In this document: in pieces, positions 7,633 through 15,501 of the stretch
Position numbering within the stretch: the first letter of the stretch is position 1
How the letters are laid out: each line of letters starts with the position of its first letter
From: Bradyrhizobium nitroreducens
GTDB lineage: Bacteria > Pseudomonadota > Alphaproteobacteria > Rhizobiales > Xanthobacteraceae
Direction of reading: 5' to 3'
DNA length: 64,000 nt
NCBI RefSeq assembly: GCF_002776695.1
Contig: NZ_LFJC01000003.1
Coordinates: 1,624,342-1,688,341 of the forward strand
Notes under the pieces: model-generated
Seen by the model: the letters and a program-made list of their open reading frames with translations, nothing else
Database searches by the model: none
What the model was told of the DNA's origin: nothing
Program-made: the position numbers and the translations under genes

Positions 7633-8664
7633 ATGATACTGGCCATGCCGTCAGGCAACTCGCCCCGCTCCACCATGGATATCGAGTACACCAAACTGTC
7701 CTCGCCCAGCGTCTTCCTGGTGCGGATGCTGGTTTTCCTGGTGCTGTGCACGCTGGTGGGCGTGGTGCTCTACAAGCAGATCATCCAGGCCTTCTTCGCC
7801 AATCCCGGCCTCAATGCTCTGATCGGCGGCGTGCTGTTCATCGGCATCATCCTGGCCTTCCGGCAGGTGATCCGGCTCTACCCGGAGGTCTCCTGGGTCA
7901 ACAATTTCCGCATCGCCGATCCCGGCCTCGCCCCGGCCCGCCACCCCAAGCTGCTGGCGCCGATGGCGGCGATCCTCGGCGGCGAGCGCTCGGGACGGAT
8001 GACCATCACCCAGACCACGATGCGGCATCTGCTCGATTCGATCGCGACACGCCTCGATGAAGCCCGCGACATCTCCCGCTACATGACCGGCCTTTTGGTC
8101 TTCCTCGGCCTGCTCGGCACCTTCTGGGGCCTGATCGAAACGGTCGGCTCGGTCGGCAAGGTGATCGACGGGCTCAAGGTCGGCGGCGATTCCGGGGCGC
8201 TGTTCGACACGTTGAAGGAGGGTCTCGCCGCCCCGCTCGGCGGCATGGGCATCTCGTTCTCGAGCTCCCTGTTCGGCCTCGCCGGCTCGCTGATCCTCGG
8301 CTTCCTCGATCTGCAGTCGAGCCAGGCGCAGAACCGCTTCTACACCGACCTCGAAGACTGGCTCGCCACCACCGTGCGCGAATATGGCAGCGGCGAGGTC
8401 GCGGTCGCTTCCGGTGGCGGCGGGGTCGCCAGCGGCGAGCTGCAGGCCGCGGTCGAACGGCTCCGCTCCGTGCTCGAGGAAGGCAGCGCCAGCCGCGGCA
8501 CCACGGCGGCAATGGCGAGCCTTGCCGAAGCCATCCAGGCGCTGGTCTCGCACATGCGCACCGAGCAGCAGATGATCCGCGAATGGGCCGACGGGCAGGG
8601 CGAGCAGAACCGCGAGATCCGGCGCCTGCTGGAGCGCATCGCCCGCCAGCCCGAGAAGAGTTAG
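7633..8664 (+). CDS. MotA/TolQ/ExbB-type proton channel subunit
   Basis: A 343-residue inner-membrane protein of the MotA/TolQ/ExbB superfamily, the five-subunit half of proton-driven motors. Membrane segments can be placed at about 28-48, 58-77, 150-172 and 203-226; segments three and four (GLLVFLGLLGTFWGLIETVG and GISFSSSLFGLAGSLILGF) are the conserved pore helices with the family's Gly-rich LGTFWGL block. A cytoplasmic loop lies at about 85-145, and a C-terminal tail of about 110 residues is rich in Glu, Arg and Gln. The start is the ATG at 7633; ATGs at 7645 and 7675 are alternatives with equally poor ribosome sites. The MotB-like gene follows after 4 bases. No flagellar, Tol or Ton genes are nearby, so what the motor drives is unknown. 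Confidence 0.85.
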   Translation: MILAMPSGNSPRSTMDIEYTKLSSPSVFLVRMLVFLVLCTLVGVVLYKQIIQAFFANPGLNALIGGVLFIGIILAFRQVIRLYPEVSWVNNFRIADPGLAPARHPKLLAPMAAILGGERSGRMTITQTTMRHLLDSIATRLDEARDISRYMTGLLVFLGLLGTFWGLIETVGSVGKVIDGLKVGGDSGALFDTLKEGLAAPLGGMGISFSSSLFGLAGSLILGFLDLQSSQAQNRFYTDLEDWLATTVREYGSGEVAVASGGGGVASGELQAAVERLRSVLEEGSASRGTTAAMASLAEAIQALVSHMRTEQQMIREWADGQGEQNREIRRLLERIARQPEKS

Positions 8665-8668
8665 CGAC

Positions 8669-9697
8669 ATGGCACTGGCGCGCGGCCGCCGCGGCGATAC
8701 GTCCTTCAACTACTGGCCCGGCTTCGTCGACGCGCTGTCGACGCTGGTGCTGTCGATCGTGTTCCTGCTGTCGGTGTTCCTGGTGGTGCAGTTCTTCCTG
8801 TCGCAGGAGGTCACCGGCAAGGACAAGGCGCTGGAGCAGCTCAACGCCAAGATCGCCCAGCTCAACGAGCTGCTGTCGCTTGAGAAGCTCGGCAAGCTCA
8901 CGCTCGACGACCAGGTCTCGCAACTGAAGGCCGGCCTCGCCTCGGCCGAGAGCGAGCGCGACCGTATCAAGGGCCTCTATGACGGCCTGGCTGCCGCCGG
9001 CAACGACGCGCAGGGCAAGACCTCCGAGCTCGGCAAGGCGCTGGATTCGGAGAAGGCGGTCTCGGCGCGGGCGCTGGCCCAGATCGAGGTGCTGAACCAG
9101 CAGATCAGCGCTTTGCGCCGGCAATTGGCCGCGCTGGAAGAGGCGCTCGATGCCTCCGAGAAGCGCGACAAGGAATCGCAGAACCGGATCGCCGATCTCG
9201 GCTCCCGCCTGAACGTGGCGCTGGCGCAGCGCGTGCAGGAATTGTCGCGCTACCGCTCGGAGTTCTTCGGCCGCCTGCGCGCGATCCTCGGCAACCGGCC
9301 CGACATCCGCATCGTCGGCGACCGCTTCGTGTTCCAGTCCGAAGTGTTCTTCGACACCGGCCAGGCGACGCTGCTGCCCGAGGGCCGCGCCGAGCTCGAC
9401 ACCTTGGCGACCGCGCTGATCGAGCTCGACAAGAAGATTCCGAGCGAGATCCCCTGGGTGTTGCGTGTCGACGGCCACACGGACGTGCGCCCGGTCAACG
9501 GCCCGAACTTCAAGTCGAACTGGGACCTGTCCGCGGCACGCTCGATCTCGGTGGTGCAATATCTGATCTCGCTCGGCGTGCCCGCCCAGCGCCTCGTCGC
9601 CGCCGGCTTCGGCGAATTCCAGCCGCTCGATCCCGGCAACACCGAGGAAGCCTACAAGCGCAATCGCCGCATCGAGCTCAAGCTGACGGAGCGGTAG
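8669..9697 (+). CDS. MotB/OmpA-like stator subunit with long coiled coil
   Basis: A 342-residue partner of the upstream channel protein. It has a short basic N-terminus, one membrane helix at about 22-44 preceded by D21 (WPGFVDALSTL), the position of the proton-carrying Asp of MotB, then about 140 residues of heptad-like coiled coil (roughly 50-190), and a C-terminal OmpA-type peptidoglycan-binding domain (about 215-342) with VFFDTGQATLLPEGRAEL, RVDGHTDVRPV and KRNRRIELKL. The coiled coil is much longer than in flagellar MotB and could span much of the periplasm. The ATG at 8669 follows the previous stop by 4 bases, and the stop shares a base with the GNAT start. Function is inferred from the family; the cellular task is not known. 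Confidence 0.87.
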   Translation: MALARGRRGDTSFNYWPGFVDALSTLVLSIVFLLSVFLVVQFFLSQEVTGKDKALEQLNAKIAQLNELLSLEKLGKLTLDDQVSQLKAGLASAESERDRIKGLYDGLAAAGNDAQGKTSELGKALDSEKAVSARALAQIEVLNQQISALRRQLAALEEALDASEKRDKESQNRIADLGSRLNVALAQRVQELSRYRSEFFGRLRAILGNRPDIRIVGDRFVFQSEVFFDTGQATLLPEGRAELDTLATALIELDKKIPSEIPWVLRVDGHTDVRPVNGPNFKSNWDLSAARSISVVQYLISLGVPAQRLVAAGFGEFQPLDPGNTEEAYKRNRRIELKLTER

Positions 9698-10143
9698 TGA
9701 GCGCGATCCACCTCCGCCCCTATGCGACCTCCGACGAAGCCGCCGCGATCGACCTCTGGCATCGCACCTGGCAGCAGGCCTATCCGCAGATCGACTTCGC
9801 CGCGCGGCTGGACTGGTGGCGCGAGCGCTGGCGCAAGGATCTGGTTCCGAAAGCCCAGATCGTGGTCGCCGAGCAGGACGGCGCGCTGACCGGCTTCGTC
9901 ACGATCGACGGCGAGGGCTATCTCGACCAGCTCGTGGTCGATCCCGCGCACTGGGGATCGGACGCGGCGCGGTTGCTGGTCGATGAAGCCAAGCGGCTGT
10001 CGCCCTCGGGCGTGACGCTGCTCGTCAACAAGGACAATGCCCGCGCCATCCGCTTCTACGAGCGCAACGGCTTTGCCCATGCCGGCGACGATGTGAACCC
10101 GACCTCGGGCCGGCCGGTGCTGAAGATGGTGTGGCGGGCGTGA
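9697..10143 (+). CDS. GNAT-family N-acetyltransferase
   Basis: A 148-residue acetyl-CoA-dependent acyltransferase of the GNAT fold. The start is a GTG whose first base is the last base of the upstream stop codon, so the gene is translationally coupled to the stator-like pair. The N-terminus (IHLRPYATSDEAAAIDLW) is the usual strand-helix opening; LDQLVVDPAHWGSDAARLLV is the acetyl-CoA-binding motif A; VNKDNARAIRFYERNGF is the typical C-terminal part with the N.A..FYE.NGF signature. The substrate cannot be told. Coupling suggests co-expression with the motor proteins but not necessarily a shared function. Confidence 0.88.
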   Translation: MSAIHLRPYATSDEAAAIDLWHRTWQQAYPQIDFAARLDWWRERWRKDLVPKAQIVVAEQDGALTGFVTIDGEGYLDQLVVDPAHWGSDAARLLVDEAKRLSPSGVTLLVNKDNARAIRFYERNGFAHAGDDVNPTSGRPVLKMVWRA

Positions 10144-10215
10144 GGCCTGTCACGGTTGGATCCAGGGGCGTCTGCTAGTCGTTGTCTCAACGATGGCAAC
10201 GGACGGAGACGATCG

Positions 10216-10440
10216 ATGAAGCTGCGCGATCTGGCCCAGGGGGCCTCGGTCTTTCTCGGCGTCATCGTCGCCGGCTATGTGTCGACAAGCTATGTCGACA
10301 AGCGCTTCGCGCTGCGCGAGACGACGCCCGCGCCTGCGCAAACGAGCGGCCCTGCCCCATCGGCCTGCGTCGGCGAGGACGGCAGCTGGAAGAACTGGCC
10401 ATGGCCGAATGTACCGGCGCTCTCGCCGAAATGCCGGTGA
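10216..10440 (+). CDS. Small membrane-anchored protein of unknown function
   Basis: A 74-residue product I do not recognise. It starts MKLRDLAQGASVFLG, has one hydrophobic segment at about residues 9-25, a linker rich in Ala, Pro and Thr, and a C-terminal part with two cysteines (ACVGED and SPKCR) and the aromatic GSWKNWPWPNV. The layout suggests an anchored periplasmic peptide with a possible disulphide. The ATG at 10216 has a GGAG about 8 bases before it. It lies between the GNAT gene and a convergent ABC transporter gene. Codon use resembles that of the neighbours, which supports it as a real gene. Confidence 0.6.
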   Translation: MKLRDLAQGASVFLGVIVAGYVSTSYVDKRFALRETTPAPAQTSGPAPSACVGEDGSWKNWPWPNVPALSPKCR

Positions 10441-10450
10441 AGACGGCGCC

Positions 10451-12301
10451 TCACGCGCCTTCGAACTGCAGCCTCGCCAGCCGGGCATAAAGCCCGTTCG
10501 CGGCGACGAGCTCGGCATGCGTGCCCTGCTCGACGATCTTGCCCTGGTCCATCACCAGGATGCGGTCGCATGACAGCACGGTCGCGAGGCGATGGGCGAT
10601 GACGAGCGTGGTGCGGTGGCGCATCAGCTCCTCCAGCGCGGTCTGCACCAAGGTCTCGCTTTCGGCATCGAGCGCGGAGGTGGCTTCATCGAGCAGCAGC
10701 AGCGGCGCATCGCGCAGGATGGCGCGGGCGATCGCGATACGCTGGCGCTGTCCGCCGGACAGCGTCACGCCGCGCTCGCCGAGCGGAGTCTCGAAACCTT
10801 CGGGCAGGCGGCGAATGAATTCGGCGGCATGGGCGAGCTCGGCGGCGCGTTCGACCTCGGCATCGGTCGCGTCGGGCCGGCCGAAGCGGATGTTCTCGCG
10901 GGCGCTTGCGGCGAACACCACGGATTCCTGCGGCACCAGCGCGATGCGCGAGCGGAAGTCGCGGGGATCGGCGGATTTGACCGGCACGCCGTCGAGCGAG
11001 ATCGCGCCGCTGCGCGGGTCGTAGAAGCGCAGCAGCAGATGAAAGATCGTGCTCTTGCCCGCGCCGGACGGACCGACGATCGCGACCTTCTCGCCGGGGC
11101 GCACCGTGAACGACACGGCATCGAGCACCTTGACGTCGCGCCGCGCCGGATAGGCGAAGCTGACCTGATCGAAGCCGACCTCGCCGCGTGCCGGTACCGG
11201 CAGAGCGCGCGCAGACGCAGGCGCCTCGATGTCGGGCTTCACATGCAGGATCTCGAACAGCCGCTCGGCCGCGCCGGATGCGGCCGAGACCTCGCCCCAG
11301 ACTTCGCTGAGCTGGCCGAGGCCGGCCGCGGCGAACACCGCATAGAGCACGAACTGGCCGAGCCGGCCCGGCGAGATCGCGCCTGACAGCACGTCATGCG
11401 AGCCGATCCAGAGGATCGCGACCACGCTTGCGAACACGATGAAGATGATGATGGCCGTGAGAACGGATCGCGCCTGGGTCGAGGTGCGCGCCGCCTCATA
11501 GGCCTGCTCGACCTCGCCGCCGAAACGCTTCTCGGCAAATTGCTCGCTGGTATAGGCCTGCACGGTGCGGATCGCGCCGACCAGTTCGCCCGCATAGGCC
11601 GACGCCTCGGCCAGCGTGTCCTGCGCATTGCGCGACAGCCGCCGCACCCAGCGCCCGAAGGCGACCAGCGGCAGCACGATCAAGGGAATGGCGAGCAGCA
11701 CGAAGCCGGACAGTTTGGGGCTCGTGATCACCATCATCGCCGTGGCGCCGAGGAACATCATCAGATTGCGCAGCGCGATCGACACGGAGGCGCCGACGGC
11801 CGATTTGAGCTGGGTGGTGTCGGCGGTGAGCCGCGAGATCAATTCGCCGCTGCGCGCGGAATCGAAGAAGGCCGGCGACAGCGAGAGCAGATGCGCGAAG
11901 ACGTCGCGCCTGAGGTCGGCAACGATGCGCTCGCCGATCGTCATCACGAGGTAGTAGCGCGCGGCACTGGCGAGCGCGAGCACGCCGACCACCGCGAGCA
12001 TCACCGAGAAATAGCTGTTGATCAGCTCGATGCCCTCGGGCGTCAGGCCGAAATCGATCATCCGGCGTACCGCGACGGGCACCAGCAGCGTGGTCAGGGC
12101 CGCGACCGTGAGCGCGACGAAGGCGAGCGCCGCCCGGCCGCGATAGCGGCTGACATAGGGCGCCAGCGCAAGCAGCGGGCGGAGCTTGGCGCGACCCTTG
12201 GCCGGCTCTTCGATCAGCTCGGCCTCGATCGAGGGAGTGTCCGCGGCGTTCATTCCGGGCTGATCGACATATTGGTCATCAAGCCGTTCCACTGCGCTCA
12301 T
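10451..12301 (-). CDS. ABC exporter, fused membrane and ATPase domains (MsbA/LmrA-like)
   Basis: A 616-residue half-transporter that would work as a homodimer to export lipids, drugs or peptides. Six membrane segments fall within about residues 40-320, after a polar N-terminus. The nucleotide-binding domain (about 360-610) has Walker A VGPSGAGKSTIF, signature LSGGQRQRIAIARAI, Walker B LLLLDEATSALD and the switch His in VIAHRL. I chose the ATG at 12301 (MSAVERLDDQ) over the TTG at 12334. It is monocistronic and convergent with the small gene before it. The family is certain; the substrate is not readable. Confidence 0.92.
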   Translation of the reverse strand: MSAVERLDDQYVDQPGMNAADTPSIEAELIEEPAKGRAKLRPLLALAPYVSRYRGRAALAFVALTVAALTTLLVPVAVRRMIDFGLTPEGIELINSYFSVMLAVVGVLALASAARYYLVMTIGERIVADLRRDVFAHLLSLSPAFFDSARSGELISRLTADTTQLKSAVGASVSIALRNLMMFLGATAMMVITSPKLSGFVLLAIPLIVLPLVAFGRWVRRLSRNAQDTLAEASAYAGELVGAIRTVQAYTSEQFAEKRFGGEVEQAYEAARTSTQARSVLTAIIIFIVFASVVAILWIGSHDVLSGAISPGRLGQFVLYAVFAAAGLGQLSEVWGEVSAASGAAERLFEILHVKPDIEAPASARALPVPARGEVGFDQVSFAYPARRDVKVLDAVSFTVRPGEKVAIVGPSGAGKSTIFHLLLRFYDPRSGAISLDGVPVKSADPRDFRSRIALVPQESVVFAASARENIRFGRPDATDAEVERAAELAHAAEFIRRLPEGFETPLGERGVTLSGGQRQRIAIARAILRDAPLLLLDEATSALDAESETLVQTALEELMRHRTTLVIAHRLATVLSCDRILVMDQGKIVEQGTHAELVAANGLYARLARLQFEGA

Positions 12302-12498
12302 GAGATCCGACCCATTGTATTCGTTTGCTCCCAATAGGCCGGTGCAAGGGTAGTGGCAAATCCGGGATGTCCCTTAGGGGCAACCCCCCGGTTCGCGACC
12401 GGGATGGCTTGTTTTGCGGGGTTTCGTGAGGTATAGAGCCGCCCAAATCCGTCATTCGCTAGCCACCCAACAAGGCGCCGGGCGCCGAGGAATTTGTC

Positions 12499-12726
12499 AT
12501 GAAAGCCGAAATTCATCCGGATTATCATACGATTAAGGTCGTGATGACCGACGGTACCGAGTACCTGACCCGCTCGACCTGGGGCAAGGAAGGCGACACT
12601 CTGAACCTCGACATCGACCCGAAGTCGCACCCGGCCTGGACCGGCGGCTCCCAGCAGCTGATGGACCGCGGCGGCCGCGTCTCGCGCTTCCAGAAGAAGT
12701 TTTCGGGCTTCCTCAAAAAGGATTGA
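12499..12726 (+). CDS. rpmE: 50S ribosomal protein L31
   Basis: A 75-residue L31 of the large ribosomal subunit. It begins [20 protein letters not shown] and ends with a basic [10 protein letters not shown] tail. It contains no cysteine, so it is a zinc-independent (C-minus) form in this respect. A strong intrinsic terminator follows the stop within 30 bases, so the gene is transcribed alone or as the end of a unit. Its position divergent from an ABC exporter gene is common in related genomes as far as I recall. Confidence 0.97.
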   Translation: MKAEIHPDYHTIKVVMTDGTEYLTRSTWGKEGDTLNLDIDPKSHPAWTGGSQQLMDRGGRVSRFQKKFSGFLKKD

Positions 12727-12750
12727 TCCGGCCCGCAAGGGTTGGAGACG

Positions 12751-12782
12751 AAAAACGCCCCCGGCAGACCGGGGGCGTTTTT
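12751..12782 (+). terminator. Intrinsic terminator after rpmE
   Basis: The stem AACGCCCCCGG / CCGGGGGCGTT closes on a four-base loop and is followed by a run of T. It lies 25 bases after the rpmE stop. Confidence 0.93.
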
Positions 12783-12817
12783 GTTTTTGGAGACTGCCGT
12801 CGCGTTGCTACCGGACC

Positions 12818-12947
12818 CGTCATCCTGAGGTGCGAGTGGCGCGATGCAAAGCATCGCGCCGGGAGCCTCGAGGGATGAACGGCCGAGATGCAGCCGGGCC
12901 GTCGCCCTTCGAGGGCCGCTGAAGAAGCGGCCACCTCAGGGTGACGG
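12818..12947. repeat. Dispersed intergenic repeat (family B, CTGAGGTG/CACCTCAG)
   Basis: An imperfect inverted repeat that opens CGTCATCCTGAGGTGCGAG and closes CCACCTCAGGGTGACGG, with further inner palindromes. Its ends resemble the element at 40217-40325. Confidence 0.75.
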
Positions 12948-12966
12948 TGTCGGAGTTGCTTGAACC

Positions 12967-13476
12967 TTACCGCTCGAACGCGGCTTTCAGCGCGTTGAGG
13001 TGAGGCACCAGCGGATTGCCGATCGCGATGTGCTCGGCCGGCGGGGTGTGGATGGTGGTGTCGAGACGGCGGACGCGGGTCTGCAGGCTCATCGAGCGAT
13101 GGATCAGGTCCTGGAGCTGCGAAGGCAGCTTCTCGATGGTGTCGGCGGGGCCGGGATCGGCGGCGCTGAGCTTGACCTTGGTCTTCTCGCGATTGGCCTG
13201 GACCAGCGTCATCTCGCCTTCCTTCACCGCACGGTGCAACAGCAGCCACGAGGCGAGCTGCATCAGGCGGGTGGTGAGGCGCATGCTCTCGGTCGCGTAG
13301 GTGAGGCTGACGGCACGGTCGAGGGCCTTGGCCTCGGTGCGGCCGGCGCCGTCGAGATAGGCCGCGGTCTCTTCGACGAGGTCCATGCCCTCGCGGAACA
13401 GGACGCCGAACGCCGCAGAATTGGTGAACCGCTCACTGAGTTGAACGAGAGCGCCGTCGGCCTGCAAACGTTCCAT
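12967..13476 (-). CDS. rcdA: DUF1465 protein, probable RcdA-type protease adaptor
   Basis: A 169-residue, largely helical soluble protein of the DUF1465 family. The family includes Caulobacter RcdA, an adaptor that helps deliver the cell-cycle regulator CtrA and other substrates to the ClpXP protease. Recognisable parts are FTNSAAFGVLFREGMDLVE, the central RLTTRLMQLASWLLLHRAV and the end IHTPPAEHIAIGNPLVPHL. The start ATG at 13476 is followed by MERLQADGALVQ. It is alone on its strand, with a DUF1192 gene about 600 bases upstream. The family call is firm from these motifs; the CtrA-degradation role is transferred from Caulobacter. Confidence 0.82.
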   Translation of the reverse strand: MERLQADGALVQLSERFTNSAAFGVLFREGMDLVEETAAYLDGAGRTEAKALDRAVSLTYATESMRLTTRLMQLASWLLLHRAVKEGEMTLVQANREKTKVKLSAADPGPADTIEKLPSQLQDLIHRSMSLQTRVRRLDTTIHTPPAEHIAIGNPLVPHLNALKAAFER

Positions 13477-13649
13477 GGTTAACGCCTCTTACGCAACTGT
13501 TTGACTGTCCGGCTTTGGCGCCGGCTTATGATGAACAAATCATTGCGCGGGCGGGACGCGGAGTCCAGTGACAAGCGCGGATATGGTTTCCGCGGGTCAT
13601 TCCTCGGAATGCAACTCGGGATGAGACGCACAAAAGCGAGGAGCGGACG

Positions 13650-13681
13650 CAAAAAAAGAGCCGCCGGAGACCGGCGGCTTT
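13650..13681 (-). terminator. Strong intrinsic terminator, minus strand
   Basis: Read on the minus strand, a nine-pair stem AGCCGCCGG / CCGGCGGCT with a TCT loop is followed by C and seven T. No recognised protein gene ends just before it, which points to a non-coding transcript. Confidence 0.88.
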
Positions 13682-13749
13682 GAAAGTTGATAACAGGGAG
13701 GCGTCAAACAGAGTGGACAGGAGCCACTCGGTGTCCAAACGAGGACAGT
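13651..13749 (-). ncRNA. Candidate small regulatory RNA with anti-Shine-Dalgarno loops
   Basis: About 100 bases on the minus strand between a plausible promoter (TTTACG, 18 bases, TTTATG at 13761-13756) and the strong terminator at 13650-13681. The inferred RNA holds a hairpin GAGTGG-CTCCTGT-CCACTC whose loop shows CUCCUG, then an unpaired GCCUCCCUGUU, then the terminator stem. Two exposed C/U-rich motifs complementary to Shine-Dalgarno sequences are a hallmark of alphaproteobacterial trans-acting sRNAs. An open frame runs through the region (minus, 13897-13526) but it reads through the terminator stem and has no family look. I do not recognise a named RNA family. Confidence 0.5.
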
Positions 13750-13880
13750 TCCAGTCATAAACTCGAAAGCTTAATCGACCGTAAACGAACGGTTTTTTTG
13801 AAGGTTCGTTAGCCATATCGGCCAGTGGCCGAGTGGGGGTGGAACATAATCGGCAGTCCGCCGGTGCAACGACACATTCA

Positions 13881-14040
13881 GCCGTCGTCCCGGACAAGCG
13901 TCAGCGCAGATCCGGACCCATAGCCACAGGCGGACGTGGTGACAGGGACTCGGAGTGGCCGACCTCGCGACAAACTTCATCCTTTGGGTATGGGTCCCGG
14001 ATCTGCGCGCGCCTATGGCGCGCTTGTCCGGGACGACAGC
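13881..14040. repeat. Dispersed palindromic repeat (family C, GTCGTCCCGGACAAGCG)
   Basis: Outer arms GTCGTCCCGGACAAGCG and CGCTTGTCCGGGACGAC, inner arms around GCAGATCCGGACCC and GGGTCCCGGATCTGC. It fills much of the 579-base gap between rcdA and the DUF1192 gene; the rest of the gap holds the candidate sRNA and no protein gene I can support. Confidence 0.85.
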
Positions 14041-14055
14041 CGGTATGCGGCGCCC

Positions 14056-14247
14056 CTACGACTTGAAAAAACTGTTCGCCGCATCGCGCGAGGCGCGCTT
14101 CTTCGTGGCTGCTTCTTCCAGCCTTGCGATCTCGGAATTGAGCAACGTGACGCGCTCGGTCAATTCCTCGACGGACAAGAGTGAGAGATCCTGTCCGATT
14201 TCATGGCTGATCTTCTTGCGCGGGCGGTCGTCGTCTTCGGTCGCCAT
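14056..14247 (-). CDS. DUF1192 family small protein
   Basis: A 63-residue protein of the DUF1192 family, widespread in alphaproteobacteria and of unknown function. It begins MATEDDDRPRKKISHEIGQD, continues LSLLSVEELTERVTLLNSEI and ends in a helical ARLEEAATKKRASRDAAN segment, giving a short coiled coil. The ATG at 14247 has a strong ribosome site (AGGAGG about 8 bases before); the longer frame starting at 14283 has none. It diverges from the quinone oxidoreductase gene. Confidence 0.87.
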   Translation of the reverse strand: MATEDDDRPRKKISHEIGQDLSLLSVEELTERVTLLNSEIARLEEAATKKRASRDAANSFFKS

Positions 14248-14363
14248 CCTCGTTCCTCCTCTCGTCCGCGGACCGGACCACACGGCTGAGGCAGTTGCCA
14301 GTCCGGACCGTGCTGGCTAAGCAAGGGCCTCGTTCATCCCGCACCTTTGCTCAAGGACACATC

Positions 14364-15362
14364 ATGGACAAGCTGCCCGCGCAAATGACCGTGGTCGCCA
14401 TCTCCAAGCCCGGCGGACCGGAGGTGCTGATCCCGGAACAGCGCAGCATTCCGCAGCCTGGCCCCGACGAGATCCTGGTCAAGGTGATGGCTGCCGGCGT
14501 CAACCGGCCCGACGTCGCACAGCGCTCCGGCGCCTATCCGCCGCCACCCGGCGCCAGCGACCTGCCCGGCCTCGAAATCGCCGGCGAGGTGGTCGCGGTC
14601 GGCAGCAACGCCAAGCGGCACAAGATCGGCGACAAGGTGATGTCGCTGGTCGCCGGCGGCGGCTATGCGCAGTACTGCATCGCCCAGGATGCCCAGGCGA
14701 TGAGCGTGCCGCCTGCCCTCTCGATCAAGGAAGCCGGCGCGCTGCCGGAGACCCTGATGACGGTCTGGCACAATGTGTTCGAGCGCGGCGGCCTCAAGGC
14801 CGGCGAGACGCTGCTGATCCATGGCGGCTCCTCGGGCATCGGCACCATGGCGATCCAGCTCGCAAAGGCATTCGGCGCGAAGGTGTTCGTCACCGTCGGA
14901 TCGCAGGACAAGTGTGATGCCTGCCTCAAGCTCGGGGCCGATCGCGCCATCAACTACAAGACCGAAGACTTCGTCGCCGTGGTCAAGGAAGCGACGAACA
15001 AGGAAGGCGTCAACCTGATCCTCGACATGGTCGCCGGCGAGTATGTCGACCGCAATTATGATGCCGCCGCGGTCGATGGCCGGATCGTGCAGATCGCGAC
15101 CCTCAACGGCCCCAAGGTCACCGTCAACATCGCCAAGGTGATGGTGAAGCGCCTGACCCATACCGGCTCGACCCTGCGCCCCCGTACTAATGCGGACAAG
15201 GCGGCGATGGTGGCCGCAATCGAGGCGAAAGTGATGCCACTTTTGCGTGAAGGCCGCGTCAAACCGCTGATGGACAGCACTTTCCCGCTGGAAAAGGCGG
15301 CGGACGCGCACCGGCGCATGGAGACGAGCGCACATATTGGCAAAATTGTGTTGGAGGTCTAG
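14364..15362 (+). CDS. NAD(P)H-quinone oxidoreductase (zinc-independent MDR, PIG3-like)
   Basis: A 332-residue medium-chain reductase/dehydrogenase without catalytic zinc, which would reduce quinones or other conjugated carbonyls with NADPH. The N-terminal GroES-like domain shows VMAAGVNRPDVAQRSGAYPP and LPGLEIAGEVVAVG; the cofactor domain shows LIHGGSSGIGTMAIQLAKAF and FVTVGSQDKCD. The C-terminus matches the PIG3 group (LREGRVKPLMDSTFPLEKAA). The ATG at 14364 follows AAGGA by 6 bases; the frame extends 23 codons upstream without support. The gene is probably monocistronic. Confidence 0.92.
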   Translation: MDKLPAQMTVVAISKPGGPEVLIPEQRSIPQPGPDEILVKVMAAGVNRPDVAQRSGAYPPPPGASDLPGLEIAGEVVAVGSNAKRHKIGDKVMSLVAGGGYAQYCIAQDAQAMSVPPALSIKEAGALPETLMTVWHNVFERGGLKAGETLLIHGGSSGIGTMAIQLAKAFGAKVFVTVGSQDKCDACLKLGADRAINYKTEDFVAVVKEATNKEGVNLILDMVAGEYVDRNYDAAAVDGRIVQIATLNGPKVTVNIAKVMVKRLTHTGSTLRPRTNADKAAMVAAIEAKVMPLLREGRVKPLMDSTFPLEKAADAHRRMETSAHIGKIVLEV

Positions 15363-15501
15363 GCCGCTGACCCACAGGGCGAGCCGGAAACCCTTTGATT
15401 TTCCTCGCTTTCGTGGCATCTATCGCGACGCACCGAACCACTTCCGTTCGGTCTGAAATCGTCTTCACCGAAGAGTTTGCGTCGAACGCGGAGAACTGAC
15501 C

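Noticed and set aside
7633..9697. Zorya-type anti-phage system (ZorA/ZorB)
   Set aside because: The pair has the right MotA/MotB-like makeup, but the helicase, nuclease and other Zorya partners are absent. The neighbours are a GNAT and a small membrane protein.
13526..13897. A 123-codon minus-strand frame between rcdA and the DUF1192 gene
   Set aside because: It reads through a strong terminator hairpin and into a dispersed repeat. The composition does not look like the neighbours' proteins. A small RNA explains the region better.
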